Of a stretch of 64,000 nucleotides of DNA, positions 1 to 10,029 are shown piece by piece. Each line of letters begins with the position of its first letter. Positions within the stretch are counted from its first letter, which is position 1. Under the pieces are notes generated by a model that worked only from the letters and a program-made list of their open reading frames with translations, was not told where the DNA came from and did no database searches. This stretch comes from an uncultured bacterium (GTDB taxonomy: Bacteria; Myxococcota_A; Bradymonadia; Bradymonadales; Bradymonadaceae). The position numbers and the translations under genes are program-made. The stretch is from NCBI GenBank assembly GCA_937981985.1, contig CALJNB010000005.1, forward strand, positions 62,001 through 126,000. Direction: 5' to 3'.

Positions 1-1673
1 CATGTTCCGAGCGGGTGAAGGAGATGGAGATCCATATCAGTTCCTTCGCTATCGGTTTGGTCCTGATCCGCAGGTGTATTCCATACAAGTTGAATATGAA
101 TATCTTCATCCGGCGTTGCTCTAATAGTAACAAGAGCTTGTTCGCCACAACTTGCCGTTCCCTGATCGTCGTATGCTACGAGTTCAACGACATAATCACC
201 GGCAAGGTCTAGAAATAGGGTTGGATCCTGAATTTCACCTGAGGGTTCAAGCCGGGCGGTCGAATTCGGTGGTTGGCTCACGATTGTCCAAACGTAACGT
301 GCAATAGACCCATCAGTGTCCGTCGAGTTGGAACCACGGAATTGAACTGATTTAAGCGGTATAGTGTTGATTACGGTTTGGTAGCGATTTGTTTCCGTTA
401 ACTTCGCCTCGGCGATCGCGGTAGGACATCGATTGTCAGTACCTCTCGCTGTTAAAGGAATTTCGAGACGTGATTTAGAGGGATCATCGCTCTGAATAGT
501 GAGAAGGCCAGTAGAAACGGACTCATCAATAGGGGTGTAAACAATCACAAAACTACGCGTTTCTCCTCCAGGAATAATATCGGGAAGGGTAGGGAGAGAA
601 TTTTCTTTTATTTGGAAAATTTGATTGAGTTCGCAGGCGTTGCTCTCATCGGTACAAACTTTAACATCCTTTAGCTCGAGGTCTCCGGTGCTACAGTTTC
701 TAATCGTAATTGTTTTATTGTTGGCAAATCCGATCCCGCCTTCACCAAAGTTAATTTCATCTTCACCGGTAATCACTTCGATACATGGTTCACCACTATT
801 TCCGATAAGATCGACTTTATATGTTGGTGCCTCCGGATCGTCACTATAGATGAAGAGTTCGGCTTCAGAGCCTTCTGGTGTCGTAGGATTGAAGAAAATT
901 CGAGCGGGTAGAGTTTCGGTTGGTCCCAAAACAAGTGGAAATCCGGGATCGTCTTTGTCGTTTTCTACCGAATCATCGGTGGGATAAACGATGCGAAAAT
1001 CAGACAATTTTGGTGAAATTTCGACGCGGCTAATTTTAAGTGGAGATTGACCAACGTTGGAAATGTCGGTGAGTTCCCAAGCTGAATCAACGGTTGCTTC
1101 GGTCACCGGAGAAACTCGACCGAATGAAATTTGGGGTCGTGAGAAAACGCGTGGTGCTAAATCTCCAGAACGAATTGGAACACGGAGTGTTCCGTTATCG
1201 GGGTCATTACTAATGATCTCAATATATCCGGTATCTATATCGGTATCACGAGGCGTGTATTTAAGATCCAATTCAAGAATTTCATCCTGTTTAAGACTCG
1301 CGCTACGTTTCCAGTTTAAACCTTCTGAAATTTCTCGTCCGCCGCCATCATTAAGGGTCTCTTCAACGAGTCTGACGTCTGAGATGATCAACGTACCGTC
1401 GCCATTATTGGAAATGATAAGTGTTTGAACATCGGTTTTAAGGAGATCAACTTGCGCGAAAACAACTTCGGCCGGATCGACTAATATAACACCAGGATTG
1501 ACTGCTGTGAGGCCATCCTTATCGATTGGATCAACCTCGGATCCCGACGTTTTGTCGATACACTTCTCACCTGTTAAGGTCGCCGTATCTGGACAGAGAA
1601 TTTCGTCATCGCCGCAAGCGACTAGAAGAGACGTGGTCATCAGTATTGCGAATAGGGCTTGGAACGTTTTCAT
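1..1673 (-). CDS. Large surface lipoprotein with anchor-D-like and PKD-like domains (3' end outside window)
   Basis: The frame read from an ATG at 1673 stays open to the window edge, giving at least 557 residues. The N-terminus is a lipoprotein signal ending LLVAC, with lipidation at Cys20. At least three beta-sandwich repeats of the choice-of-anchor-D/ASH type follow; each has an Asn-Phe-Gly-like turn and a segment such as TLIISNNGDG or ISNVGQSPLKIS. A PKD-like domain comes next (SNSTDTDGSIARYVW). The last visible part has a D-rich segment (TDMDLHLLHPLG) seen in myxobacterial surface proteins. An AGG ribosome site lies seven bases before the start. The function is probably an outer-membrane surface structure. 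No catalytic motif is seen, and the C-terminus is missing. Confidence 0.85.
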   Translation of the reverse strand, partial: MKTFQALFAILMTTSLLVACGDDEILCPDTATLTGEKCIDKTSGSEVDPIDKDGLTAVNPGVILVDPAEVVFAQVDLLKTDVQTLIISNNGDGTLIISDVRLVEETLNDGGGREISEGLNWKRSASLKQDEILELDLKYTPRDTDIDTGYIEIISNDPDNGTLRVPIRSGDLAPRVFSRPQISFGRVSPVTEATVDSAWELTDISNVGQSPLKISRVEISPKLSDFRIVYPTDDSVENDKDDPGFPLVLGPTETLPARIFFNPTTPEGSEAELFIYSDDPEAPTYKVDLIGNSGEPCIEVITGEDEINFGEGGIGFANNKTITIRNCSTGDLELKDVKVCTDESNACELNQIFQIKENSLPTLPDIIPGGETRSFVIVYTPIDESVSTGLLTIQSDDPSKSRLEIPLTARGTDNRCPTAIAEAKLTETNRYQTVINTIPLKSVQFRGSNSTDTDGSIARYVWTIVSQPPNSTARLEPSGEIQDPTLFLDLAGDYVVELVAYDDQGTASCGEQALVTIRATPDEDIHIQLVWNTPADQDQTDSEGTDMDLHLLHPLGT

Positions 1674-1886
1674 TATCTACCTGTACAGATCTCAAAAAAA
1701 AAATTTAGGTTCGGACTATAGGTAGTTAGCAAATTTAGGTCAACGAGTCAGGGATTTTATTGCTTTGTTTCAAAATAGCGCAAAAAAGATCCAAAATTGT
1801 CGCATTTGATTGAATTTCGTTCGTTATCACACGTTAAAAACACTATGAGTAAACGAAATATACTAATTGGAACGTTGGAGTCCTCG

Positions 1887-3182
1887 ATGAAACGCAAAAA
1901 CTTACTAAGCGCTTTAACAATATTAATGGTCGGGTTCTTCTCGTCCGGGTGTCTGGTCGTGTCCGAAAATGGCCATTACGAGACACAGTGTCGTGATGAA
2001 TGTGAAGATATCGAAATCTGCGAAAGCTTCTGTGATGACTGGGAATGTTGGGATGAATGTTGGATCGAGACATCATGCGACACGATATGTGAGGAAGTTT
2101 ACGTCGAAACCGAAGTGGTTGAGGAGATCGTCGAAGAGGTAGAGGAAGTTGATACCAGCGTCGAGTGTTACTCAAACCCCGATTGCGGAGACGGAAAAAT
2201 TTGTGTCTCAAACGAGTGTAAACCAAAAAATACAACTGATACTGGGTTGTCTGGACTCTGCCAATCTTGTGAAACGAATCAAGATTGTTCAGAAACTGGC
2301 GCGGTCTGCATCAAACTCAATTTCGATATGTCGAACAACTCCGGCGAAAAAGTATGTACTCGTGCTTGCGAAATTAATTCGGAATGCCCCACGAACTTTG
2401 AGTGCGTTAACGTCGGCGATTCCACACAATGTCTGCCGAAAAATAATGACTTTGGAAAACGTTCCTGCAGTGCCAATGATCTTGAATGTGTAAAAGCGTC
2501 CGATTGTGGAGTGGGTGAAAGCTGTGTCAGCAATTCTTGCACCTCTCCTGAAACGGCAGAATGTGATTCCAAGACATCATGCAAAACCGGGGAAACATGT
2601 AAAGATTTTAAATGTGTTGCCGAGACCGCTTTAGAATGTGTCGAACGAAAAGACTGTAAGAGTGGAGAAACGTGTATTGATGGGGCTTGTGAAAAGAGTG
2701 CTGAAAGTTGCGTATTTAACGAAGAATGCGACGGCGGTTCATGTGTTGATGGCTCATGTTTGTCAGCTTGTTCTGAAAATTCAGATTGTGGATCAAACGA
2801 AAGATGTCTTTCAGGATTATGCGAAGCCTTAGAATGTCGGCGAACTGCAGATTGTGGCGGAACAGAAATTTGTGTCGATGCTCAGTGTGAAGCACGCTGT
2901 ACGGCAGATTCCAACTGTGGCTCGGGATTTGTCTGTAACGCAAACAACTACTGCGAAGAAGATCCGAATGTCGCTTGTCGAAATAATGCGCAATGTTCAC
3001 AAAACGAAATTTGCGTCAGCGGCACGTGTGAAAGACCATGTAGCTGTAATCAAGAATGCGGATCGGGCGAAGTGTGCGGCGCAACGGGCGTTTGTGAGGC
3101 GCCAGCATCCTCCCCGGCTCAATGTCAGACGGATTGTGAATGTGCTTCAGGAGAAACCTGTTCAGCGGGAAGATGTAAGTAA
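1887..3182 (+). CDS. Cys-rich repeat lipoprotein (Dickkopf-like repeats)
   Basis: A 431-residue lipoprotein. The ATG at 1887 is preferred over upstream in-frame ATGs because GGAG lies six bases before it and because it opens directly on the signal peptide, which ends SSGC with lipidation at Cys22. An acidic, Cys-rich segment follows (CRDECEDIEICESFC) and then an EVVEEIVEEVEEV stretch. About thirteen repeats of roughly 30 residues then have the pattern C-x5-D/E-C-x2-G-E/x-x-C-x2-G-x-C (for example SDCGVGESCVSNSC). The pattern matches Dickkopf N-terminal-type cysteine modules common in myxobacterial secreted proteins. All cysteines are probably paired outside the cell. A binding or adhesion role is only inference. 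A related 9-repeat protein lies at 45476-46261. Confidence 0.88.
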   Translation: MKRKNLLSALTILMVGFFSSGCLVVSENGHYETQCRDECEDIEICESFCDDWECWDECWIETSCDTICEEVYVETEVVEEIVEEVEEVDTSVECYSNPDCGDGKICVSNECKPKNTTDTGLSGLCQSCETNQDCSETGAVCIKLNFDMSNNSGEKVCTRACEINSECPTNFECVNVGDSTQCLPKNNDFGKRSCSANDLECVKASDCGVGESCVSNSCTSPETAECDSKTSCKTGETCKDFKCVAETALECVERKDCKSGETCIDGACEKSAESCVFNEECDGGSCVDGSCLSACSENSDCGSNERCLSGLCEALECRRTADCGGTEICVDAQCEARCTADSNCGSGFVCNANNYCEEDPNVACRNNAQCSQNEICVSGTCERPCSCNQECGSGEVCGATGVCEAPASSPAQCQTDCECASGETCSAGRCK

Positions 3183-3210
3183 CCAACCTATAAGGTACCA
3201 ATCATTGAAA

Positions 3211-3234
3211 CCGCGATTATCGTGGCTTTTTTTT
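3211..3234 (+). terminator. Rho-independent terminator
   Basis: A six-base-pair stem (CCGCGA / TCGTGG, one G-T pair) with a three-base loop is followed by eight T residues. It lies 28 bases after the stop of the Cys-rich lipoprotein and just reaches the stop of the convergent antiporter gene. Confidence 0.75.
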
Positions 3235-4184
3235 CATCTATTAAAAAGAGAAACCATATAACCGATATAGGCACCTAAGAAAATCAACCCGTGAAGCCGG
3301 GTAATTTTCGGTTTAATGAGCATAAGAACCCAAATCGTTACCGCTGTACCTAACATTATCCAAATATCGATCTTAACGGCGTCGCCTATATTCAGTGAGG
3401 CAATCGAAGCTACGATTCCCAATACTAAAAGCGTGTTAAAGACATTAGAACCCACAACGTTGCCAACCGAGAGATCGGACTCACCTTTCGTCGCCGCAAT
3501 CACACTTGTGGCGAGTTCTGGAAGACTCGTTCCGATTGCAACAATTGAGATTCCAATTAATAGGGGTGATATTTGGAATTCGGTCGCTATGGAGACCGCA
3601 GCATCGACCATGAACTTTGCACCGAATGCGAGGCCTAGAACTCCGAGAATCAAAAAAACAATGTTTTTTGCGGTGCTTGTGTCATCATCTTGGTCTAGAT
3701 CAGCAAGCATATCGACGGTTTTTCCCGCGGCCATAGCCTTCTTTGCCGATTGAAATTGGTAGGCGATATAAGCGAGCATTGCAGCGGAAAGAATGAGTCC
3801 ATCAAATCTTGAAATCACGCCGTCAAACCCCAGACCTGTTAGTAGACCAAGTGCAGCCAACATGATCGGATACTCTCGTCGAATAACTTCCTGATTGATT
3901 TGAATGGGCCGAATTACGGATGCCATCCCAAGGATTAGTAAAAGATTGGCGATATTTGACCCGATGATATTTCCAATTGAAACGCCATCATTTTCAGAAT
4001 AAACCGCGGCGAGACTCACAACGAGTTCGGGGGCACTGGTTCCGAATGCTACAACGGTACATCCAACTACAATCGGGGTTATCCCAAGACGGAACGCCAT
4101 TGAACTCGACGCTGAAACTAGAAACTCGGCACCGTAGTATAATAGGACTAAACCGCCGAAAAAAAACGCTACTTCTGCTATCAT
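3234..4184 (-). CDS. Calcium/sodium antiporter, CaCA family (YrbG/CaxA type)
   Basis: An inner-membrane exchanger of 316 residues with about ten hydrophobic segments. It has the two inverted alpha-repeats that define the CaCA superfamily: VAFGTSAPELVVSLAA with GNIIGSNIANLLLILG in the first half, and VAIGTSLPELATSVIAA with GNVVGSNVFNTLLVLG in the second. The acidic residues in GTSxPEL bind the cation. A short acidic loop (DLDQDDD) joins the halves. GAGG lies seven bases before the ATG. The family exports Ca2+ in exchange for Na+ or H+; the exact ions are not readable here. The gene is single, convergent with the Cys-rich lipoprotein. Confidence 0.92.
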   Translation of the reverse strand: MIAEVAFFFGGLVLLYYGAEFLVSASSSMAFRLGITPIVVGCTVVAFGTSAPELVVSLAAVYSENDGVSIGNIIGSNIANLLLILGMASVIRPIQINQEVIRREYPIMLAALGLLTGLGFDGVISRFDGLILSAAMLAYIAYQFQSAKKAMAAGKTVDMLADLDQDDDTSTAKNIVFLILGVLGLAFGAKFMVDAAVSIATEFQISPLLIGISIVAIGTSLPELATSVIAATKGESDLSVGNVVGSNVFNTLLVLGIVASIASLNIGDAVKIDIWIMLGTAVTIWVLMLIKPKITRLHGLIFLGAYIGYMVSLFNR

Positions 4185-4286
4185 TCGTTTACCTCAGAGG
4201 ACGGGCAACGTAGTGACTCATTTTAACTGTCGCAAGTCACTTGTTCGATTTAATTTGTCTCTAGAGATAAAATCACGTTACCAAAG

Positions 4287-4313
4287 TTGCTTTCAGGTCT
4301 GAGCTTTTATAAT
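4287..4313 (+). promoter_or_regulatory. Candidate sigma-70 promoter for the propeller lipoprotein pair
   Basis: A perfect -10 box TATAAT at 4308-4313 has a TTGCTT-like -35 about 15 bases upstream (4287-4292). This would start transcription near 4320, some 70-95 bases before the lipoprotein start codon. The short spacer lowers certainty. Confidence 0.4.
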
Positions 4314-4390
4314 CACCTAGTTATATTGCGTTAGATTTCGGGCGATGATACTACCCAGATTGTCTCTCATACGGATTCGATTCATCTCTG

Positions 4391-5725
4391 ATGACGTGCA
4401 TCCACAAGGTTGAAGTGTTGAAGTTACCCTCCATTTTTATTTTGGCTTTAATCGCGCTTATTGCTTGCGATGGAACCTTTGTCGAACCCCTCCCTTCACG
4501 TGATAATATTCATTTTCCTGTGGGTTTATCAGCTCATCCTTCTGGCGATTACTTATATGTAGTTAACAGCAATTTCGATGCGAGATATAGAGAAGAACTT
4601 GGCGGAACCGTGAGCGTCATTGATTTAGATAAACGACAAGTCTTAGCGCAAAATAGCCCCTACATACCGAGTTTTGGTGGAAGTATTAAATTAAATGCCA
4701 ACGCCTCTCGCGCCTACGTTGCCACGCGTCAATCCAACGCTGTTGTTTCTTTTGCGCTTTCAACGTCCGGCGACCGTATGTTTTGCGATACAAGTGAGAC
4801 CGGCGAGAGAAATACAAGCACATCGGATCCCTCACATTGCACCCTCCGTCGTGTACCCGATACCGAAAGCTCTCCTGTGCTTCCTTCTGATCCTTACGAT
4901 CTTGATGTTAGTACGATAAATATTGCCGAGAATTTAACGGCTGATTTGGTTAACGTTTCGCATTTACGCGGCAATAACGTGAGTTCAATGGTGATTCCAC
5001 ATACTGATGATGGAAGATCGGTCGACCTTTCAGCAGCTAGTCTTCGATCGGTCGCAATAACAGACGGTTCGGGCTCGATCGCTAAACGACCCGGAACCAG
5101 AGACGTATTCGTTGGTGATCGGCGTGGAGGAGAAATAGTAGTTTATTCACCTTACCTTGCTCCTGGGACGTCAGATATCCAAGCGATGGTTATTCGTTCA
5201 ACGATTTCACTTACCCACGATCCCGAAATTGTCGCGGATGTACGCGGAATGGTATTCTCAAATGATGGCAATATCTTGTACGCAGTAACTCGTGCGCCAG
5301 ATGCTCTCCATATTATCGACCTCGGTCCAAGTAATAGTGATAAGGTTTCAGGAACTCTATATTCTGTTGTAGATGTGATACCGATCGATAATCAACCTTC
5401 AGATGTTACGCTGCACACAAGTTCAAACGGGCCACTTCTCTACATTCCCAGTTTTGAAGAAGGAACCATTGTAGTCGTCGATCCGAGAGTGCCTGCGATT
5501 GTTGATCGCATTGACGTCGCTGATAACCCTTCTCGTTTTATTGTTAACGAAGGACAATGTCGCCTTGGGGAAAAATGTGAAGCTTACGTCTCTTTTTTTG
5601 ACGATACTGGAGATACCGGAAAAAGTTGTGCGGAATCTAGAAGCATCGTTTGCGGTTCGATAGGAATTATCGATTTGGATCCGAACAGTAATCGTTACCA
5701 TCAATTAGTAGGTAAAATCTTTTGA
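4391..5725 (+). CDS. YVTN beta-propeller lipoprotein
   Basis: A 444-residue lipoprotein with signal ending LALIALIAC. Repeated blades of the YVTN/40-residue type follow (HPSGDYLYVVNSNFD, GTVSVIDLDKRQVL, FSNDGNILYAVTRAPD, GPLLYIPSFEEGTIVVVDP). The ATG at 4391 has no clear ribosome site. A GTG at 4415 with AAGG five bases upstream gives a cleaner 18-residue signal peptide and may be the true start. Cys pairs in the C-terminal part suggest disulfides. It overlaps the next gene by four bases, and both encode propeller lipoproteins, so they probably work together at the cell surface. No enzymatic motif is seen. Confidence 0.85.
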   Translation: MTCIHKVEVLKLPSIFILALIALIACDGTFVEPLPSRDNIHFPVGLSAHPSGDYLYVVNSNFDARYREELGGTVSVIDLDKRQVLAQNSPYIPSFGGSIKLNANASRAYVATRQSNAVVSFALSTSGDRMFCDTSETGERNTSTSDPSHCTLRRVPDTESSPVLPSDPYDLDVSTINIAENLTADLVNVSHLRGNNVSSMVIPHTDDGRSVDLSAASLRSVAITDGSGSIAKRPGTRDVFVGDRRGGEIVVYSPYLAPGTSDIQAMVIRSTISLTHDPEIVADVRGMVFSNDGNILYAVTRAPDALHIIDLGPSNSDKVSGTLYSVVDVIPIDNQPSDVTLHTSSNGPLLYIPSFEEGTIVVVDPRVPAIVDRIDVADNPSRFIVNEGQCRLGEKCEAYVSFFDDTGDTGKSCAESRSIVCGSIGIIDLDPNSNRYHQLVGKIF

Positions 5726-8436
5726 AATTTGATCTCACTCAAAAATTCAACAGCTCTGCGTGGCTTGCCGTTATCACGACTCTCGGGTTTTCTTGCGGCG
5801 ATCCCTTATTAATTCCTCCAACAAGTTTGGATGCACCGACCCATTTTACGACCATCGACGACGTCTGTTTTACGATTGGGACAGATAATAGGAAGCAGGT
5901 TAACTTTGAGGATTGTAGTAATCCTTCCCTAAAAGGTAGTCTCGCATTCATTCTTAACGAACAGTCTGATCGCGTTGCGATGCTTCAACTTGCGACTTAC
6001 CCCCCGAGTATGATTGATATCGACACTTCGATTCCCGGTACTAGCCACCTCGTTGTCGGTCGACTTCCTGTTGATATAGCGATCGCACCCGAAGGGGCTG
6101 CTGCCTATGTTCTCAATCAGTTGGATCGCACCATTTCTATTATCGATACGTCTGGAATAAGCACCGGGAAATTTCCGCGAGTGCTGGATACGCTCATTCA
6201 AGTACCGGGTATTCCGATTGCTTTAGAAATACAACCCACGAGTGGCGATATTCTATCGATCTATGATTCGCCTTCTCAATTAGATATTATTGATAGTTGG
6301 ACCGCTTGTACGGATGGTGCCTGCACGATAACACCTTCGGAAAATAGGAAAACGCTTTCTCTGCCAGGCACTGTAAGCGATTTCGAAATTTCAAAAGACG
6401 GCAAGATAGGCCTTATCTCTTATCGAGATCTCGATCGCTTATCACAGATTACCTTCGATGGAACCTGTCTGGACCCTGCTCAAACTGCACCCTGTATTGA
6501 AAAAGAAATTTCTCTCAATTTCGGATGCGCTGATGGGCTCGATAACGACGGTGATGGCGACATCGATTCTCAAGACGAACAATGTTTTGGACCCCGTGGA
6601 GCAGAATCTGCGGCTGGAAATGGACGTCTCAATTTCGGCGCTTGCAGCGATGGAATGGACAACGACGGTGACGGTCTCTTAGATCGAGAAGATCCGGAAT
6701 GTGTTTTTTCCCATGGTCAAACCGAAGATTCGAATGTCTTTTTGGAGAACCCGACGACGCCTTGCAACGATGGAATAGACAACGACGGCGATGGAGACAT
6801 CGATGCAGCGCAAGATTTGGATTGTTACGGTTCGTTTGGCCGGTCCGAATCCACACTTCCGCAACGTGGTGTGGGCGCGATTTCGATAGATCCTTTGGGT
6901 ATAATCGCCTACGCAGTAGACCGCGTTAACAATGAGATAAAAGTTATCAATATTGGACAGGGACAATTAATTGATGTTGCCCGTTCGACCTTACCCACCT
7001 TTGAGTCGTTTGTGAGTACCCCAGGTATTCGCGTCGGTTTGTCTCCACTTGATGTTTCGGCGCTTGTTTTTCGAAGAGTGAACGCCGATAGCGTTTTGTA
7101 TTCAATCGGTGCCTGGGTTGGAATTGATAACGGTCAACTTCAATATATTGACGCTTTGCAGGTGAGCTGCGATCTTAAAACAGATTTGGAAAGTGCCTAT
7201 ATTACCGAACTCACTGACGCCGAAAAAGATTGTCTTGTTTTGCCATCATTCCCCTTGCCGGATCAAAATGCGCGTTTGGCTTCAGGCGATTCAAGTTTGC
7301 CCGAAGACTGCCCAGCCCTTGGTGACGACGCATATTGTCAACGTGCTTACAAAAATGGGGAGCGTGTGGCGATTTTCAATCCGAGATTTTCTCTCGCCGA
7401 TACCGAAGGAAACCCCGGACGTGCGATCGGTAACCGCAACTGCGAACAGCCACCGGAAATTGTTGAAAGTATGGAAGAGTTCGCAAGTAAAAATCCTAGG
7501 GCACCGCAGCAATTTAAATGTGATTCTCCACTAATGCCCCAACCGGTTGCTCTTTCATTTTTGGCGGATGGGTTGGATAGCGAAGAGGTTGATGTCGATC
7601 GTCTGATTGGATTGGATCGTGCTACAATCTTGACTCGAAAAACGGTGCTCGCAGCAGACGAAATTGAAGAACTGACTTTAGACCAAAGTCTAGACAGCGA
7701 AAATTGGACCATTACTTATGAAGGAGTAATTCCTTCTACAAGTCGCAAAGACGGATTGTTTGATACCGATAGTAACGGCGGTCTGTCTGTTTCTTTTCAG
7801 AGCGGCGTTAATCCGTGCAATGCCGGTGTTGAAGTAGGCGACATTTTGATCGTAACTAGCGAGTCTACTTGCGAAGCTTTTCAAAACGATAAAAAAGATT
7901 TTCTAAGCTTTGAAATTTCGGAGATTCAAAGCGCGAGTATGACGCTCGTTCCGCTTTCAATCGAAGGTGAATCATTTTCAGCCAACGTTCCCGATAGAAG
8001 CTGTTTTGATACAGCGATCGAGTTTGAAATTAGAGCCAGGAATGCTTGGACAGTTGTCGGCGACGACACCGGGATGACTTCGAAAAACACTTCGCTTTTC
8101 GGAGAGTGTATCCCGGTATTTGGAGACGCGACTCGAAGAAATGGTCGCGTCAGAACCGGAGAACGTTATACTGGTCCCTACCTTTCCTTTGATCTTTACC
8201 CCGGTTTTGGTGGTGAAGAAATTCCGCCCGTTCGCGATCTTTCATACACCTTTACCGTTGATCGCAACTTTGTTTCGTTGCAGTACGACACAATCGGTTC
8301 GTTCCCATCAAATGTTAAGTTTCTTCCAAACGTTCGTACCAATAGTTCTTATCTGGTATCCACAGATCCCGAAGGCGACTTCATTTATCTAAGAAACCTC
8401 CAAAGAACCGACGAGCCAATTTCTCGACTGAGATAA
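5722..8436 (+). CDS. Large propeller lipoprotein with Cys-flanked DNDGDG calcium loops
   Basis: A 904-residue lipoprotein (signal ends GFSC, Cys25). It starts at a TTG whose last two bases are part of the upstream gene's TGA stop, implying translational coupling. A YVTN-like propeller (residues about 60-265) is followed by three repeats, roughly residues 268-372, of the form C-x-DG-x-DNDGDG-x-x-D-x-x-D-x-x-C; the DxDxDG loop resembles EF-hand, dockerin and thrombospondin-3 calcium sites. More propeller-like sequence follows (IDPLGIIAYAVDRVNNE), then a long C-terminal region without recognised motifs. It probably acts outside the cell with calcium bound. Function unknown. Confidence 0.85.
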   Translation: MKFDLTQKFNSSAWLAVITTLGFSCGDPLLIPPTSLDAPTHFTTIDDVCFTIGTDNRKQVNFEDCSNPSLKGSLAFILNEQSDRVAMLQLATYPPSMIDIDTSIPGTSHLVVGRLPVDIAIAPEGAAAYVLNQLDRTISIIDTSGISTGKFPRVLDTLIQVPGIPIALEIQPTSGDILSIYDSPSQLDIIDSWTACTDGACTITPSENRKTLSLPGTVSDFEISKDGKIGLISYRDLDRLSQITFDGTCLDPAQTAPCIEKEISLNFGCADGLDNDGDGDIDSQDEQCFGPRGAESAAGNGRLNFGACSDGMDNDGDGLLDREDPECVFSHGQTEDSNVFLENPTTPCNDGIDNDGDGDIDAAQDLDCYGSFGRSESTLPQRGVGAISIDPLGIIAYAVDRVNNEIKVINIGQGQLIDVARSTLPTFESFVSTPGIRVGLSPLDVSALVFRRVNADSVLYSIGAWVGIDNGQLQYIDALQVSCDLKTDLESAYITELTDAEKDCLVLPSFPLPDQNARLASGDSSLPEDCPALGDDAYCQRAYKNGERVAIFNPRFSLADTEGNPGRAIGNRNCEQPPEIVESMEEFASKNPRAPQQFKCDSPLMPQPVALSFLADGLDSEEVDVDRLIGLDRATILTRKTVLAADEIEELTLDQSLDSENWTITYEGVIPSTSRKDGLFDTDSNGGLSVSFQSGVNPCNAGVEVGDILIVTSESTCEAFQNDKKDFLSFEISEIQSASMTLVPLSIEGESFSANVPDRSCFDTAIEFEIRARNAWTVVGDDTGMTSKNTSLFGECIPVFGDATRRNGRVRTGERYTGPYLSFDLYPGFGGEEIPPVRDLSYTFTVDRNFVSLQYDTIGSFPSNVKFLPNVRTNSSYLVSTDPEGDFIYLRNLQRTDEPISRLR

Positions 8437-8512
8437 ATTCTCACGAAATCGAATCCAGTTCTTTATTGAGGGCCGGATATTCTAGAGTTGTCTATCTTTT
8501 AAAGATGTTCAT

Positions 8513-10003
8513 TTACGTGGCTTCGTAAATTCTTTTACCGTCCTGCCACACTTGCAGCACTTTCGTGTCCCAAATTTTATCAGCGGAATCCAAAAATGGA
8601 TCTGTGTCGGTAACAATAAAATCGGCAAGATACCCAGGTAATAAGCGACCCAACTTATCCTCCCAAAACGCGGCGTAGGCAGCACTAGACGTATAAGCGC
8701 CGATAGCCTCGTTTTTGGTTAATCCGGTCTGTCGAAACGGCTCACGATTTTTCACGGCCCTAGAAATCGCGACCGAGATTCCATGCCAGGGATTGAGGTC
8801 TTCAATAGGGTAATCTGAGCCTCCGCAGATTATTGTCCGATCCGCCAACTCTCGCCAGCGAAATAGGCGGTCGACTTGAAAGGGTTTAAGTACGCTATCT
8901 GCCCATTCGCAATCCGAATATTGATGAATCGGTTGAATGCTAGCGATGTAGTTTTTCATCCGATCAACATCTATATCGGTCAGCATTTGTGCGTGTTCTA
9001 AGCGCGGCCGAATCGTCGTTGAAACTTCGCGAGGAATTCTATCGTATTGATCAAGGATTCGTTGTGCGCCCCGATCACCGATTGCATGAACCGCCGGTTG
9101 CCAGCCGCGTAAAGCGTTTGCCTGGAGACTTTCTGTTAGCCGTTCATCAGTATCTACGACCTCGCCAAATGTACTATCATCGTATGCCTCCAAAAGCTGG
9201 GCTCCTTTCGAACCCAGAGCACCATCGGCAAAATATTTTACGCAATTGAAGTTTAACCAACAGTCTTCATCCTTGTGAGGCGGTTGAGAAAGTCGCTCGG
9301 TATTGCCTTCGTCGGCAGCACCCAACATGGTATGTATGCGTAACGGAAGTTTCTTTTCGGCGTTTAACTTCTCAAGCATCCCAACACGATTTGCTTCAAC
9401 CCAAGCGATGTGTGCTGAAGTAATTCCATGCCCGATCAACGTTGCAGCAGTCGCCAAGAATGCATTTTGATCATCTTCTAAAGAGGTTTGTGGTGCGGCG
9501 TCGTAGACCGGGTTCATCCATTCGTCGAGTAGTAAACCGTTTTCAGCCGAAGTCTTCGCCCGCTCCAACGCAACAGAATTTACCCAAATCGCGTGGCCGT
9601 CGATGCGTCTCAACATGAGAGCTTGGTCAGGAAAAATAGCATCCAGCTTTTCAAGCGAAAGCGAATCCGCATCTTCCCATTCATGTTGATTCCAGTCATG
9701 GCCGAAAATCCAATCGTCTTTAGATTCAATTTTTTCTAAAGCTTCGTAAACAGAAGCTGCACTCTTAAAACCTCTTAACGAAACTGAATTCGGTCGCAGG
9801 CCCATGCCCCACATATGAATGTGAGCATCTGCTAAGGCGGGCATAACACAAGCCCCGTTCGGTTTTAGTACTTCATCCACTTCGGCATCCATTGCGGCTT
9901 GTCCAATATGAACAATTTCGGGTCCATCAAAAACGATTGCCTGTGTGACGTCGCCTTTTTCGCTAAGATAGATTTTTGCGTGTTCGATACGTATTTTTTT
10001 CAT
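8513..10003 (-). CDS. Amidohydrolase family 3 protein (YtcJ-like)
   Basis: A 496-residue metal-dependent hydrolase of the amidohydrolase superfamily. Visible motifs are the strand-1 HxH (ADAHIHMWGMG, near residue 63), VHAIGDRGAQRI, and a late Asp motif GGSDYPIEDLNPWHG, in the order found in YtcJ-like exoenzymes. The N- and C-termini form the small beta-sandwich (the tail has ADFIVTDTDPF). The ATG at 10003 is chosen over in-frame TTG/GTG codons at 10009 and 10006 because AAGG is six bases before it. No signal peptide is present, so it is cytoplasmic. The substrate cannot be read. It is last in a minus operon with the DUF4920 lipoprotein, trmN6 and a small lipoprotein. Confidence 0.9.
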   Translation of the reverse strand: MKKIRIEHAKIYLSEKGDVTQAIVFDGPEIVHIGQAAMDAEVDEVLKPNGACVMPALADAHIHMWGMGLRPNSVSLRGFKSAASVYEALEKIESKDDWIFGHDWNQHEWEDADSLSLEKLDAIFPDQALMLRRIDGHAIWVNSVALERAKTSAENGLLLDEWMNPVYDAAPQTSLEDDQNAFLATAATLIGHGITSAHIAWVEANRVGMLEKLNAEKKLPLRIHTMLGAADEGNTERLSQPPHKDEDCWLNFNCVKYFADGALGSKGAQLLEAYDDSTFGEVVDTDERLTESLQANALRGWQPAVHAIGDRGAQRILDQYDRIPREVSTTIRPRLEHAQMLTDIDVDRMKNYIASIQPIHQYSDCEWADSVLKPFQVDRLFRWRELADRTIICGGSDYPIEDLNPWHGISVAISRAVKNREPFRQTGLTKNEAIGAYTSSAAYAAFWEDKLGRLLPGYLADFIVTDTDPFLDSADKIWDTKVLQVWQDGKRIYEAT

Positions 10004-10029
10004 CACCAACCTTAAGTTTGCAGAGGTTT

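Noticed and set aside
1057-1428. Plus-strand ORF of 123 residues at the left edge
   Set aside because: It lies opposite the partial lipoprotein gene (1-1673), which has a lipobox and recognisable domains; the plus frame has low-complexity Ser/Arg-rich sequence typical of shadows.
2149-3261. Overlapping plus and minus ORFs inside the Cys-rich lipoprotein gene
   Set aside because: The regular Cys repeat in one frame explains the long open frames in others.
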